Shown here in pieces: positions 15,110 through 23,438 of a DNA stretch of 26,677 nucleotides (its first letter is position 1; every line of letters begins with the position of its first letter). The stretch comes from Clostridium amylolyticum (GTDB taxonomy: Bacteria > Bacillota > Clostridia > Clostridiales > Clostridiaceae): assembly GCF_900142075.1 (NCBI RefSeq), contig NZ_FQZO01000017.1, forward strand, positions 1 through 26,677, given 5' to 3'. The notes beneath the pieces are model-generated. The model searched no databases. It was not told where the DNA came from and saw only the letters and a program-made list of their open reading frames with translations. Made by a program: the position numbers and the translations under genes.

Positions 15110-16453
15110 CTATTGCACTCTTATTCCATTGACTCTTACATAAGGGCCTCCAAAGCCTACAGGCAAAGGAAATTGTTCCATCTTACCACATCCCCCGGTG
15201 ACAAAGCTTAAAAGTTCTATGGTATCTGAAACGCCATCAATTTTATTAAGGGTCTCCATAACCTTTCCTGTTATCACAGAAATACTTAAGGGCTCTGCTA
15301 TTTTTCCATCCCTTATCCTATAAGCCAGGTTAGGTGCCAAAGTAAAGGTAGTCATTCCACTGCCATGATTAATATCCTCAATTAATATTCCATCCTTTAC
15401 TTCACCTATAAGCTCCTCTTTAGTTTTATTTCCTTTGTCTATATAAGTGGTGGTCATGCGCACTATGGGTTCATATTCAAAATTTATGGCTCTGGCATTT
15501 CCAGTAAGATTCTCATTAAAATCCGCTGCTGTAGAAGCATTATGAAGTCTTCCTGTAAGAATGCCATCTTTTATTAGATAGGTCTTTTCAGCCTTGCTTC
15601 CCTCATCATCAAAGGTCACATATCCTGAACCCATCTCTCCACCATAATCTATTATGGACAATATATCCGATGCCATTTTAGCTCCTATGCACCATTGCTC
15701 CTTGGCATTTTCATCCCCTTGCATGAAATCTGCTTCGCTATTATGTCCAAAGCTTTCATGAGCAAATACCCCTGCTGCTAATGGTGATAGTATTACCGTA
15801 TATTCCCCTGGTTCTATGGTTTCCTTATTATACATAAAATCTATATAGGTATTTATCTTCTCCTTCAGCTCTTCTTTAATATCTTTTAAATCTTCAAAAC
15901 AATTTGATGCTGTTTGGTAAGATCCATCTGTTGTCTTATCCTGTTCCTTGGTGCTGCATCCAAACCTATAAGAGACTCCGCAGGTTTGATAATCCCACAG
16001 AAGACTTGCTCCCTTAGAAGAATAGAATTTTTTAACCTTTCTATTATCTAAATATGTAGCTCTCCACATCTTTATCTCTTCTACATTTTCTAGGAGGTTA
16101 AAATAGCTTCTAAGTAAATTAACCTTTTCTTGGTAAGATACCTTGTTTATTTCCTTTCCTTGGAAATTTAAATATTCTCCTTTATTAACCTCATACTTCT
16201 TAACCACCGGATTTTCATATATGCTTTCCGAAGGCTTGGCCATCTTAGCTAAATTATCTAACTCCTGTTGAATCTGTGAAACATCTGTTATAGAGCTGTA
16301 ATACCACCTTTGTCCATCAAAAACTCTTATAAATGCCCCTTTATATTCTCTGATGGTATTTTCATTTAGCTGTCCATTTAAGAATGCTATATTAGTGGAA
16401 GATACCTCTTCTATCCTTACATCAGAATAAAGATTTTCTGGAAATTTAAACAA
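15110..16453 (-). CDS. tldD: TldD-family metalloprotease
   Basis: This 447-residue protein is the catalytic subunit of the TldD/TldE protease. The zinc motif is H232-E233-x3-H237 (FAHESFGHNSEADF) and the conserved C-terminal cysteine is C422 in TGGCGKMEQFPLPVGFGGP. A conserved YVTFDDEGSKAEKTYLIKDG stretch lies between. The start is a TTG with AAGGGGG eight bases upstream and no nearby in-frame ATG. It is the first gene of a two-gene operon with tldE. Products of this pair process or degrade unfolded peptides and modified peptides. Confidence 0.9.
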   Translation of the reverse strand: MFKFPENLYSDVRIEEVSSTNIAFLNGQLNENTIREYKGAFIRVFDGQRWYYSSITDVSQIQQELDNLAKMAKPSESIYENPVVKKYEVNKGEYLNFQGKEINKVSYQEKVNLLRSYFNLLENVEEIKMWRATYLDNRKVKKFYSSKGASLLWDYQTCGVSYRFGCSTKEQDKTTDGSYQTASNCFEDLKDIKEELKEKINTYIDFMYNKETIEPGEYTVILSPLAAGVFAHESFGHNSEADFMQGDENAKEQWCIGAKMASDILSIIDYGGEMGSGYVTFDDEGSKAEKTYLIKDGILTGRLHNASTAADFNENLTGNARAINFEYEPIVRMTTTYIDKGNKTKEELIGEVKDGILIEDINHGSGMTTFTLAPNLAYRIRDGKIAEPLSISVITGKVMETLNKIDGVSDTIELLSFVTGGCGKMEQFPLPVGFGGPYVRVNGIRVQ

Positions 16454-16528
16454 GAAAAACGCCCCCTTAAATTTACTGTATATAACTTATTTTTATATGC
16501 CAAAGTTCTTGCAACTATTTTCCACTTA

Positions 16529-16558
16529 ATTATATCACTCTTATTCCGAAATATTCAA
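16529..16558 (-). promoter_or_regulatory. Promoter of tldD-tldE
   Basis: TTGAAT (16553-16558), an 18-base spacer and a perfect TATAAT (16529-16534) with a TG extension (TGATATAAT) lie about 75 bases before the tldD start. Confidence 0.6.
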
Positions 16559-16611
16559 ATAATTCTGCATACTTTATATGACAATACCCTTTATAAACTC
16601 CTAAATATTGC

Positions 16612-16644
16612 AAAAAACTCCCCACTTAAATAGGTGAGGAGTTT
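16612..16644 (-). terminator. Terminator of the two-component/ABC cassette
   Basis: The arms AAACTCCTCAC/GTGGGGAGTTT with a short loop are followed on the minus strand by a six-base T-run (TTTTTTGC). It lies about 30 bases after the kinase stop and ends the leftward cassette. Confidence 0.88.
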
Positions 16645-16673
16645 ACCTTATGAGTAAGGCATTATGAGAAATG

Positions 16674-17581
16674 TCAAGCTTTAGGTAATAAAATAGAAAT
16701 AGAAAATCTTCCATTATTATAGTAAGCCTTAATTGTACCATTTAGTTGTTCAGTAATTTCTCTGGCTATTGCTAATCCTAAACCAGTGGTCTTTTTATTC
16801 CGAGCTGGATCCTTCGTGTAAAAACGTTGAAAAATATATTCTAACTCCTCTCTCGTCATGGGTTCACTTATATTAGAAAATGTAAAAATGTAAAAATCTG
16901 ATTCCTGAATTTCAAAACAATATTCCCCCTTACCATGAACTATGGCATTAAAAAGAACATTTGAAAATATTCTTTTCACTCCTTGTTCATCCCCTGGTAT
17001 TATACAAGGTTTTTCAATTAAGCGAAGGATGGGTTCTTGTCCCTTTTTATTAAAGTCATCATAATACAGAGCAAGTGTTTCTATAAAAATTTTTTTGCAT
17101 CGATAGGCACATGTTCATAAATAATCTCACCTGATTCAATACGTACATATTCAAATAACTGCTCCAGTAGCACCTTAACCATATTTTGCCGTTCCAATAT
17201 TATCATTAAGTATTCTTGTCGCTCTTCCTCTGTAATACTTGTCTGGAGCATTTGAACGTAACCACCAGCAGTTGTCAATGGGGTGCGTAAATCATGTGAA
17301 ATATTAGTTATACTCTGTCTAAAATTCCTATTTAGTCTTTTAATGTGTATACGAGACAGTCTGATATCCCTCACTAAATTATTGAGCTGATTAACTAAGC
17401 TTGCGATATCCCTTTGTTTTACTACCACTGTTAGGAGTTGATTAGTATCTGTTATATTCATGATGTCCTCTAATTGTTTTGTAATATGCTTGATATTTAT
17501 ACGATAGTACATATGGTAAAAAACAAGTATTAGCAAAACAAGTAATAATACAAAAGTTGCAATCATCCAAACATTTTCCAT
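16674..17581 (-). pseudogene. Sensor histidine kinase split by a one-base frame discrepancy
   Basis: Read in two frames this is one kinase of about 302 residues. The first part (17581-17081, 166 residues, ATG after AAGGAG) has one membrane helix (about 5-23), a linker and HisKA with NISHDLRTPLTTAGGY. It stops at TAG in GCA-AAA-AAA-TTT-TTA-TAG. Shifting back one base restores the missing segment (IETLALYYDDF... onward) and continues into HATPase_c to 16674, with NVLFNAIVHG and TTGLGLAIARE. The G1 DxGxG box is replaced by SNISEPM, as in relatives near peptide-antibiotic ABC modules. The cause may be a lost base, a sequencing error or programmed -1 frameshifting. At least nine arginines use CGN codons, unlike neighbouring genes. 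Confidence 0.8.
17081..17096 (-). other. A7T5 slippery tract at the kinase frame break
   Basis: The minus strand reads GC-AAAAAAA-TTTTT-ATAG. In the zero frame the heptamer is A-AAA-AAA (17096-17090), a classic -1 slip site, and the TAG stop follows two codons later (17081-17083). A -1 slip gives ATT-TTT-ATA-GAA and joins the downstream kinase frame exactly. A purine-rich AGGTGAGA lies about 27 bases upstream, farther than the usual stimulatory spacing, and no strong downstream stem is evident. Confidence 0.6.
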
Positions 17582-17600
17582 CTTAACTCCTTCATCTCGA

Positions 17601-18356
17601 CTAATCTACATCTCTTTTTGAAAATAATAAACTAGATCCTAAAATTGCAGCCATTCCAATTAACAGAAACACAATTGAACACTTTACAACATCCTCTGGT
17701 TTTGAAGTAAAATCAATTATGGTTTTACGCATATTCGCAAGACTATATCTTGTAAAAATATCGTTTTTTGTTAATAAAGTAAGCAAATGTACTATGAAAT
17801 TTCCACTTATTATTAATAAAACAGAAATTGCAATGGTAATACCTCCATTTTTAAATAGATAAGAGAAAAAAGTACCAATTCCTGCAATACCCCAAAACAT
17901 ACAAAGCATTCCAACATTCATTCGGATAAATGCAACAGCATCAACTTCTCCTAGTTGAAACAATATTGTACCTGATAATAAATTTAAAATACCGAAAGAT
18001 AATAAAATCATTGTAATGACGGAAGATATAGCAATATACTGACCCAAGACTAATTTCCATCTAGCTATGCCATGGCAAGCCATTTGTCGTATACTACCAT
18101 TTGCATATTCAGCGGTAATTAGACAAGCAACAAAGATAAGGATGATATAGAAGATAATATCTGCACCATAGGATACTTGATAACTAGGAATTCCTGACAT
18201 CTGTGCTTTTATCTCAGGAGAAAAAGAGGCTGATTTTTTTTCGAATACAGAAGTTACAGATCCAATAACGTTCATTGTAAACAATATAATTGAAATAACA
18301 TAAAAAATCTTACTTCTAAATATTTTATAAAATTCACTGGAAACTACATTCATCAT
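17601..18356 (-). CDS. ABC-2 type transporter permease
   Basis: This 251-residue integral membrane protein has about six helices, with the first near residues 18-38 (FYVISIILFTMNVIGSV). It has the layout of ABC-2/BcrB-like permeases from peptide-antibiotic or lantibiotic immunity systems, with a large loop after helix 1 and a CLITAEYANGSIRQMACHGIARW segment typical of them. It pairs with the ATPase encoded upstream: the ATPase stop and this ATG overlap in TAATG, so translation is coupled. The kinase follows after 19 bases. The substrate is not known; membrane-active peptides are a reasonable guess from the gene order. Confidence 0.85.
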   Translation of the reverse strand: MMNVVSSEFYKIFRSKIFYVISIILFTMNVIGSVTSVFEKKSASFSPEIKAQMSGIPSYQVSYGADIIFYIILIFVACLITAEYANGSIRQMACHGIARWKLVLGQYIAISSVITMILLSFGILNLLSGTILFQLGEVDAVAFIRMNVGMLCMFWGIAGIGTFFSYLFKNGGITIAISVLLIISGNFIVHLLTLLTKNDIFTRYSLANMRKTIIDFTSKPEDVVKCSIVFLLIGMAAILGSSLLFSKRDVD

Positions 18357-19261
18357 TATTCATCGCCTCCCATCATCTTTACGAAATATGCTTCTATATC
18401 ATGGCCTTCTAAACAGATACTTGACACTAAAACATCATTCTCAATCAATTCTTTATTAATTTGTGCTGGTATATCTAAGCAATCATAAATGCAGATTTTT
18501 CCTTGATCAAATACTTTATAATCGATACTTTTGATATTATTTTTTATAATGTAAGCTGCTTTTTCTGAATCATTAACTTCTAAAGAAAGACATTTTTTAC
18601 AACGGTTTTCTAATTCTACGGCTGCAAATTCATCAACCAATACCCCGTTCTCGATGATGCCATATTTTGTTGCAATTTTACCAAGTTCCCCCAAAATATG
18701 AGAAGAAATTAAAATAGTAATCTCATTTTCGCAATTGAGTTTTATAAGCAATTCTCTAATTTCTTTGATACCAGAAGGGTCTAATCCATTAATAGGCTCA
18801 TCCAGGATAAGAAAATCCGGATTGCCTAGTAACGAAATTGCAATGGATAAACGTTGCTTCATACCAAGTGAAAAATTCTTCGTTTTCTTTTTACCTGTAT
18901 TTTGTAAACCTACTAAATTAAGAACATTATCAACATTGTTATAGTCTGGAATACCAAGTAGCTTATTATAATAAATCAGATTTTGTCTGGCTGTCATTCC
19001 AGGATAAAGTGCTGGTTGCTCAATAACACATCCCACTCTTTTCCTGCTGTTTTCTAAATTACTACTTTCAAACAGTTGAATCTCTCCTTGATCCTGATGA
19101 ATCAATCCACATACAATCTTCATAAGCGTAGTTTTGCCTGCACCATTTTTTCCTATAAAGCCGTAAATATCACCCTTTTCAACATTCAGATTGACTTTAT
19201 TTACAGCTATTTGTTTTCCATATTTTTTGGTCAAACAATTGGTTTGTAATACTAAACTCAT
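18356..19261 (-). CDS. ABC transporter ATP-binding protein (BcrA/lantibiotic-immunity type)
   Basis: This 301-residue cytosolic ATPase has Walker A GKNGAGKTT (about 37-45), a Q-loop region near VIEQPALYPG, signature NFSLGMKQRLSIA (about 130) and Walker B FLILDEPINGLDP (about 151-163). An H-loop lies in ILISSHILGE. The extra C-terminal domain of about 90 residues is usual for BcrA-type exporters. It powers the permease encoded immediately downstream. AGAGGTG precedes the ATG. The gap to the response regulator (19262-19370) has a TTGACA-containing promoter candidate, so ATPase, permease and kinase may be induced separately by that regulator. Confidence 0.9.
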   Translation of the reverse strand: MSLVLQTNCLTKKYGKQIAVNKVNLNVEKGDIYGFIGKNGAGKTTLMKIVCGLIHQDQGEIQLFESSNLENSRKRVGCVIEQPALYPGMTARQNLIYYNKLLGIPDYNNVDNVLNLVGLQNTGKKKTKNFSLGMKQRLSIAISLLGNPDFLILDEPINGLDPSGIKEIRELLIKLNCENEITILISSHILGELGKIATKYGIIENGVLVDEFAAVELENRCKKCLSLEVNDSEKAAYIIKNNIKSIDYKVFDQGKICIYDCLDIPAQINKELIENDVLVSSICLEGHDIEAYFVKMMGGDE

Positions 19262-19322
19262 ATCTTTTCACCTCTTACTTTCTGTAATTATTTAAGCCTA
19301 CATTTTAATCATAAATGAAAGG

Positions 19323-19350
19323 TATCAAAATAGAATTTAGATTTTGTCAA
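19323..19350 (-). promoter_or_regulatory. Possible regulated promoter of the ABC genes
   Basis: A perfect TTGACA (19345-19350) on the minus strand is followed after 16 bases by TTGATA, a poor -10. A good -35 with a poor -10 in front of an ABC pair next to its response regulator would suit an activated promoter, but this is inference. Confidence 0.35.
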
Positions 19351-19370
19351 GAAAGTATAAAGATGATAGA

Positions 19371-20048
19371 TTAATTATCCTGCATTTTATATCCTATTCC
19401 CCAAACTGTTTTTATATATGTTTCTCCATGTTTCAATTTACTACGCAGATTGCTAACATGTACTGTAACCGCTCTTTCATCGATAATATATTCTTCAGAC
19501 CATACACTCTCAAAGATATTCTGTTTGGTAAATACCTTCTTTGGATTACTAATTAATAATTCTAATATACAATATTCTTTTACAGTAAGTTCTATAGGTT
19601 CATCATTAATAGTTACAATATGATTTTCACTATCTAAAACTAAATCCTTGAATTGGAATATGTTATTTTTTTCTATTGTTGGACTCTTGTTAGCTCTTCT
19701 TAGCACTGCCCCTATCCGTACAATTAATTCTTCATTGTTAAATGGCTTTGTTATATAATCATCTGCCCCATCTCGAATCAATCTAAGTTTAGTGTTTAAA
19801 TCATCTTTTGCAGATACACATATAATAGGAATTTGCAGTTGTTCGTTGATTTTCACTAAAATTTCTTCTCCACTTAATCCTGGTAACATCAGGTCCAATA
19901 AAATCAAATCAAAAGATTCTTTTTCTAATAGCAAAAGTGCTTCTGTGCCGGAAAATGCATATGCTACTTTATACTGGTTTTTTCTTAATAAGGTTTGCAC
20001 CATTTTGTTAATTTCTGGGTTATCCTCTACAATTAATATTTTGTTCAT
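19371..20048 (-). CDS. OmpR/VanR-family response regulator
   Basis: This 225-residue DNA-binding regulator has a receiver domain (about 1-115) with the acidic pair E8/D9, phospho-acceptor D52 (LILLDLMLPG), the switch serine S79 and K101 (ITKPF). A winged-helix output domain (about 130-225) ends in AVTVHVSNLRSKL and VWGIGYKM. I chose the ATG at 20048, with GAGGAG just upstream; an upstream start at 20090 has no site. It heads the cassette that ends with the split kinase, its probable partner. Several arginines use CGA, CGG or CGT, like the rest of the cassette. Confidence 0.92.
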   Translation of the reverse strand: MNKILIVEDNPEINKMVQTLLRKNQYKVAYAFSGTEALLLLEKESFDLILLDLMLPGLSGEEILVKINEQLQIPIICVSAKDDLNTKLRLIRDGADDYITKPFNNEELIVRIGAVLRRANKSPTIEKNNIFQFKDLVLDSENHIVTINDEPIELTVKEYCILELLISNPKKVFTKQNIFESVWSEEYIIDERAVTVHVSNLRSKLKHGETYIKTVWGIGYKMQDN

Positions 20049-20147
20049 TCTTCTCCTCATTCTATGGTAAGTATATATAATTTTAATCAATTTTACTTTT
20101 TAATATTTTTGAGATTACTATATAAAAATCGTTTATAATTAGAACTT

Positions 20148-20248
20148 ATTCTTCTCCCCTAAAACTTTTGAAAATATGGATCTGACGCTTTGGGTTCTAC
20201 GAAGAAGTAATTGACTATGCCAAATAGAAGATTTAGAATTTCTGCTTA
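20148..20248 (+). repeat. Diverged dispersed repeat, copy B
   Basis: This is the counterpart of 7484-7585 in the same orientation: ATTCTTC, CCCCTAAAAC, TTTGAA, ATATG, then GACTATGCCAAAT...ATTTAGAATTTCTGCTTA at the right end. It fills most of the gap between the response regulator and the acetyltransferase and abuts the 34-base repeat at 20249. A fragment sharing GACTATGCCAAAT recurs at about 20791-20803. Confidence 0.5.
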
Positions 20249-20282
20249 TGTCACTTGTCAAATGACTACCACCTATTTGTCC
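20249..20282 (-). repeat. 34-base repeat overlapping the acetyltransferase stop
   Basis: It matches 28 of 34 bases of 13832-13865. The palindrome is degenerate here. It supplies the last three sense codons and stop of the acetyltransferase gene (GAC-AAA-TAG). Confidence 0.5.
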
Positions 20283-20725
20283 TTATTTGTCCAAATCATA
20301 GTAACATGAGGAATCCCTGCGTCTAGGTATACGTCGCTAGACACCTTAAAACCAAAGGAACCGTAGAAATCTCTCAGGTGGTCTTGGGCATGAAGCTCAA
20401 CGTTGTGTTCTTTAAGAACTTCTGTGATAAATTTTAAAGCTTCACCTATAAGCTCCTTACCTATACCTTTGCCTCTATAATCCTTTTTAACTATAACCCT
20501 TCCAATGGCAGCATTATCTCCTACTATTTCTCTAGGGAGTATCCTAAGATAAGCTATTATCTCTTCATTTTCTTTCTTATAAAGATGATAAGATGCCATG
20601 TCCAAGCCATCTGGATCTAAATAAAAGCATGTCTGTTCCACTACAAAGATATCACTTCTTTCTTTTAGTATGGAGTATAGCTCATAATTAGTTAGTTCAT
20701 CAAACTTCTTTACTTTCCAACTCAT
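20273..20725 (-). CDS. GNAT-family N-acetyltransferase (ElaA-like)
   Basis: This 150-residue protein resembles ElaA-type GNAT acetyltransferases. The N-terminal MSWKVKKFDELTNYELYSILKERSDIFVVEQ segment is typical of ElaA. The acetyl-CoA binding loop is visible as RVIVKKDYRGKGIGKELI, followed by LHAQDHLRDFYGSFGF. The acceptor substrate is unknown. AGAGGA lies upstream of the ATG. Its last three codons come from a short repeat shared with the tldE downstream region. It stands alone, with inverted repeats separating it from glgA upstream. Confidence 0.85.
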   Translation of the reverse strand: MSWKVKKFDELTNYELYSILKERSDIFVVEQTCFYLDPDGLDMASYHLYKKENEEIIAYLRILPREIVGDNAAIGRVIVKKDYRGKGIGKELIGEALKFITEVLKEHNVELHAQDHLRDFYGSFGFKVSSDVYLDAGIPHVTMIWTNKDK

Positions 20726-20753
20726 AGTTTTCCTCTTTTCTTAATATTTTCTC

Positions 20754-20839
20754 CCATATATGAGTATTAGAAACTTCTTCTTAAGGGACTATGCCAAATC
20801 CTAGGTTCGGAATGTATCATTAACTAATAACTCATATGG
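20754..20839. repeat. Inverted-repeat element between glgA and the acetyltransferase
   Basis: The arms CCATATATGAGTATTAG (20754-20770) and CTAATAACTCATATGG (20824-20839) pair with small indels and enclose 53 bases. The enclosed bases include GACTATGCCAAAT, shared with copy B, and CCTAGG. There is no T-run, so a terminator role for the glg operon is uncertain. Confidence 0.5.
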
Positions 20840-20845
20840 CTGCCG

Positions 20846-22270
20846 TTAGCTTTCATAAAGCTTTATATATTCCTTGGCGGAGGTTTTCCAGCTGGTGTCT
20901 ATGTGCATGTTTCTTTTTATAAGGGTGTTCCATTTTTCTTTGTTATTGTATAGCTTTAGGGCTCTTTTTATTTCATGAAGAAATTCTGATGGGTCATAGT
21001 TATTAAATACAAAGCCGTTGCCGGTGTCTTTGTATTCATTGTATATCTTCACGGTGTCTTTAAGCCCGCCGGTTTTTCTAACTATTGGCACGGTGCCGTA
21101 TCTCATGGCTATAAGCTGACCTATGCCGCAGGCTTCAAATTGAGAGGGCATTAAAAATATGTCTGAGGAGGCGTATACCCTTTTTGAAAGCTCTCGATTA
21201 AAGGGGATTTGTGCAGCCATCTTATGAGGATATTTAGAGGCATAGTGCTTAAACATATTTTCATAGCTTTCAAAGCCACCTCCCACCACCACTAATTGCA
21301 GCTCCATGTCCATGATAAGGGGCATAATTTCTTGTACAAGCTCTATACCCTTCTGTTCTGAAAATCTGCTGATTATAGACAGCATAGGTATGTCTTCACC
21401 TTGGGTTAAGTTTAACTCTTTCTGCAGGGCGAGTTTATTTTCCCTTTTAACAGAAATCTCCTTAGAGGAATAATTGTATACTATATCTTTGTCACTTTCA
21501 GGATTATAACTTTCATAATCTATACCATTTACTATTCCCTTTAAGTCTTTACTTCTTTTTTTAAGTATTTTATCCAAACCATAAGAAAACCAAGGCAGCT
21601 TTATCTCCTCCCCATAGGTCTTACTTACAGTGGTTATTTTATCAGCTTTGGCTAAAGCGCCTTTCATAAAGGATACCCCTTCATAATGCTTAAATATATC
21701 TTCAGTATAGTATTTTTCTTCAGAAAGTCCTAACATACCTAGAGCTTCTTTGCCAAAGTTACCCTGGTAAAGCATATTGTGTATAGTAAATACGGTTTTT
21801 ATACTAGTATATGGTACTTCCTCACTATAATAAGCACCTTTAAGAGGTATCATAAGAGCTGTATGCCAATCATTACAATGAAGTATATCTGGAATAAAGT
21901 CACCTAAATATTTTATTCCTTCCAAAACCGCTTTAGAAAAATAGGTGAACCTTTCAGCATCATCATAAAACCCATAAGGTGAACTTCTTTTGAAATAATA
22001 TTCATTTTCTATAAAATAATAAATAATTCCTTCATACTCTAGATAATTTAAGGTACAGTTTACAGTTTTCCAACCTATATATGTATTAAAATCCGCAATT
22101 TTCACCATGCTTTTTCTATATTTCTTTTCCATATTATAAAGAGGCATGATTATCCTTACATCCACCCCTTGAGCCTTTAGTGCCTTAGGAAGTGCATAAG
22201 CCACATCCCCCAAGCCTCCCGTCTGCATGAAAGGATAAGCCTCCGCCGCCGCAAATAAAACCTTCAACAA
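20846..22270 (-). CDS. glgA: Glycogen synthase (ADP-glucose dependent, GT5)
   Basis: This 474-residue cytosolic glucosyltransferase extends alpha-1,4-glucan from ADP-glucose. The GT5 N-terminal domain opens with KVLFAAAEAYPFMQTGGLGDV. The C-terminal GT-B domain has SRFSEQKG and the catalytic-glutamate loop QFEACGIGQLIAMRYGTVPIVRKTGGLKDTV. In the family the TGGL motif is usually preceded by lysine (K15 in E. coli, ADP-glucose binding); here it is Q16 (codon CAG). The start is one of two consecutive TTG codons (22270 or 22267) after AGGAGG; the second gives the usual M-K-V-L-F. It is the last gene of glgC-glgD-glgA, preceded by a long hairpin. Confidence 0.92.
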   Translation of the reverse strand: MLKVLFAAAEAYPFMQTGGLGDVAYALPKALKAQGVDVRIIMPLYNMEKKYRKSMVKIADFNTYIGWKTVNCTLNYLEYEGIIYYFIENEYYFKRSSPYGFYDDAERFTYFSKAVLEGIKYLGDFIPDILHCNDWHTALMIPLKGAYYSEEVPYTSIKTVFTIHNMLYQGNFGKEALGMLGLSEEKYYTEDIFKHYEGVSFMKGALAKADKITTVSKTYGEEIKLPWFSYGLDKILKKRSKDLKGIVNGIDYESYNPESDKDIVYNYSSKEISVKRENKLALQKELNLTQGEDIPMLSIISRFSEQKGIELVQEIMPLIMDMELQLVVVGGGFESYENMFKHYASKYPHKMAAQIPFNRELSKRVYASSDIFLMPSQFEACGIGQLIAMRYGTVPIVRKTGGLKDTVKIYNEYKDTGNGFVFNNYDPSEFLHEIKRALKLYNNKEKWNTLIKRNMHIDTSWKTSAKEYIKLYES

Positions 22271-22286
22271 AAACGCCTCCTAAATT

Positions 22287-22329
22287 AAATAAACTCCCTG
22301 CAGCCTTTACTCTGCAGGGATGTTTATTT
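22287..22329 (-). other. Long hairpin between glgD and glgA
   Basis: On the minus strand AAATAAAC-A-TCCCTGCAG pairs with CTGCAGGGA-GTTTATTT: 17 base pairs with one bulge and an eight-base loop. It begins at the glgD stop and ends just before the glgA ribosome site. With no T-run after it, it is more likely an mRNA stability or processing element than a full terminator. Confidence 0.65.
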
Positions 22330-23437
22330 AAAATGTTCTCTTTCTAATAATAACTAAAGGGTATTCAGAGTCTGCTTTTAAATCTTTTCCACTTTCTATT
22401 ATAACATTTTTGTCGGTAATAACGTGAGATAGAGAAGTGTTTTCACCTATTTCTGAGCCTTGAAGTATAATACAATCTTTAAGTACTGCACCCTTTTGTA
22501 TGGTAACCCTTCTAGAGATTATACAGTTTTCCACATATCCATCTATAATACATCCATTAGCTACCATGGAATTTATAACTTTTCCATTTCGTGTGTACTT
22601 GGTAGGCGCTTCGTCCTTGGACTTGGTTATTATAGGTCTATTAGAAGAAAACACCTCTGTATTAACCTTAACATTTAAGAAATCCATGTTGGTTTTGTAA
22701 TAAGCATCTAGTGAGTTTATGCAGCTTAAATACCCTGTAAATTCAAAACTTCCTACTTTATATTTATCTAGTTGAGTATATATACCTTGTTTAAACTTTC
22801 TGCAGTGGCCTGTTCTTGTAAGATCTCTTACCATGTCCGTGAAAAGCTCTCTCTTCATTATGTATGTTTCCATACCAATATTAAGATGCTTTTCTCCACC
22901 TATATTCCTACCTACACTGATTATTTGTCCTTCTTCATTAAGATTAAGGACCTCACAGTCTTTAAAAGCTTTATGGGCATTATTTACTTTCTTATATAGA
23001 ACAGTAATATCATTACCGCTATTTTCATGAAATTCAGCCGCCTCCTTAAAATCTATATTATATATCATGTAAGAAGGAGCCATAATTATATATTCTTGAG
23101 AAGCTATTTTAAAATAATCAAGATTTTCTGCAAAGTTATTTATATCATTATCTTCTAAGTTCGCTTTACCAAAATTAAAGATTCTAAGTCCATATCTTTT
23201 TCTATTAAGATCCCAAGGTCTTCCGTTACTTGTATGGTCTACTAGTGAACGAGATTTGTTTTTTGCAAATATAGATATATTTTCTATGCCAGCATTAGTC
23301 ATATTTGAAAGGATAAAGTCAATTACCCTATACCTTCCGGCTATAGGTATAGATGCTAAAGGTCTTCTCACTGTAAGTTCCATTATATTATCTTCATTTT
23401 CGTCAAGATTTATTATCCCCATATAGTTAGAAAGCAT
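22328..23437 (-). CDS. glgD: GlgD, regulatory subunit of glucose-1-phosphate adenylyltransferase
   Basis: This 369-residue GlgC paralogue works as a partner of GlgC in Firmicutes. The nucleotidyltransferase fold is present (ASIPIAGRYRVIDFILSNMTNAGI), but the GGxGxRL nucleotide loop is replaced by NLDENEDNIMEL. The catalytic GDH segment of GlgC is replaced by MAPSYMIYN, so it is probably not catalytic alone. A C-terminal left-handed beta-helix (about 265-360) has repeats such as VENCIISRRVTIQKGAVLKDCIIL. It starts one base after glgC, and its GGAGAGG site is inside the end of glgC, implying coupled synthesis of the two subunits. Confidence 0.92.
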   Translation of the reverse strand: MLSNYMGIINLDENEDNIMELTVRRPLASIPIAGRYRVIDFILSNMTNAGIENISIFAKNKSRSLVDHTSNGRPWDLNRKRYGLRIFNFGKANLEDNDINNFAENLDYFKIASQEYIIMAPSYMIYNIDFKEAAEFHENSGNDITVLYKKVNNAHKAFKDCEVLNLNEEGQIISVGRNIGGEKHLNIGMETYIMKRELFTDMVRDLTRTGHCRKFKQGIYTQLDKYKVGSFEFTGYLSCINSLDAYYKTNMDFLNVKVNTEVFSSNRPIITKSKDEAPTKYTRNGKVINSMVANGCIIDGYVENCIISRRVTIQKGAVLKDCIILQGSEIGENTSLSHVITDKNVIIESGKDLKADSEYPLVIIRKRTF

Positions 23438-23438
23438 A

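Noticed and set aside
22328..23437. GlgD as a decayed GlgC duplicate
   Set aside because: Loss of catalytic loops is the family norm for GlgD, and the frame, beta-helix and coupled start are intact.
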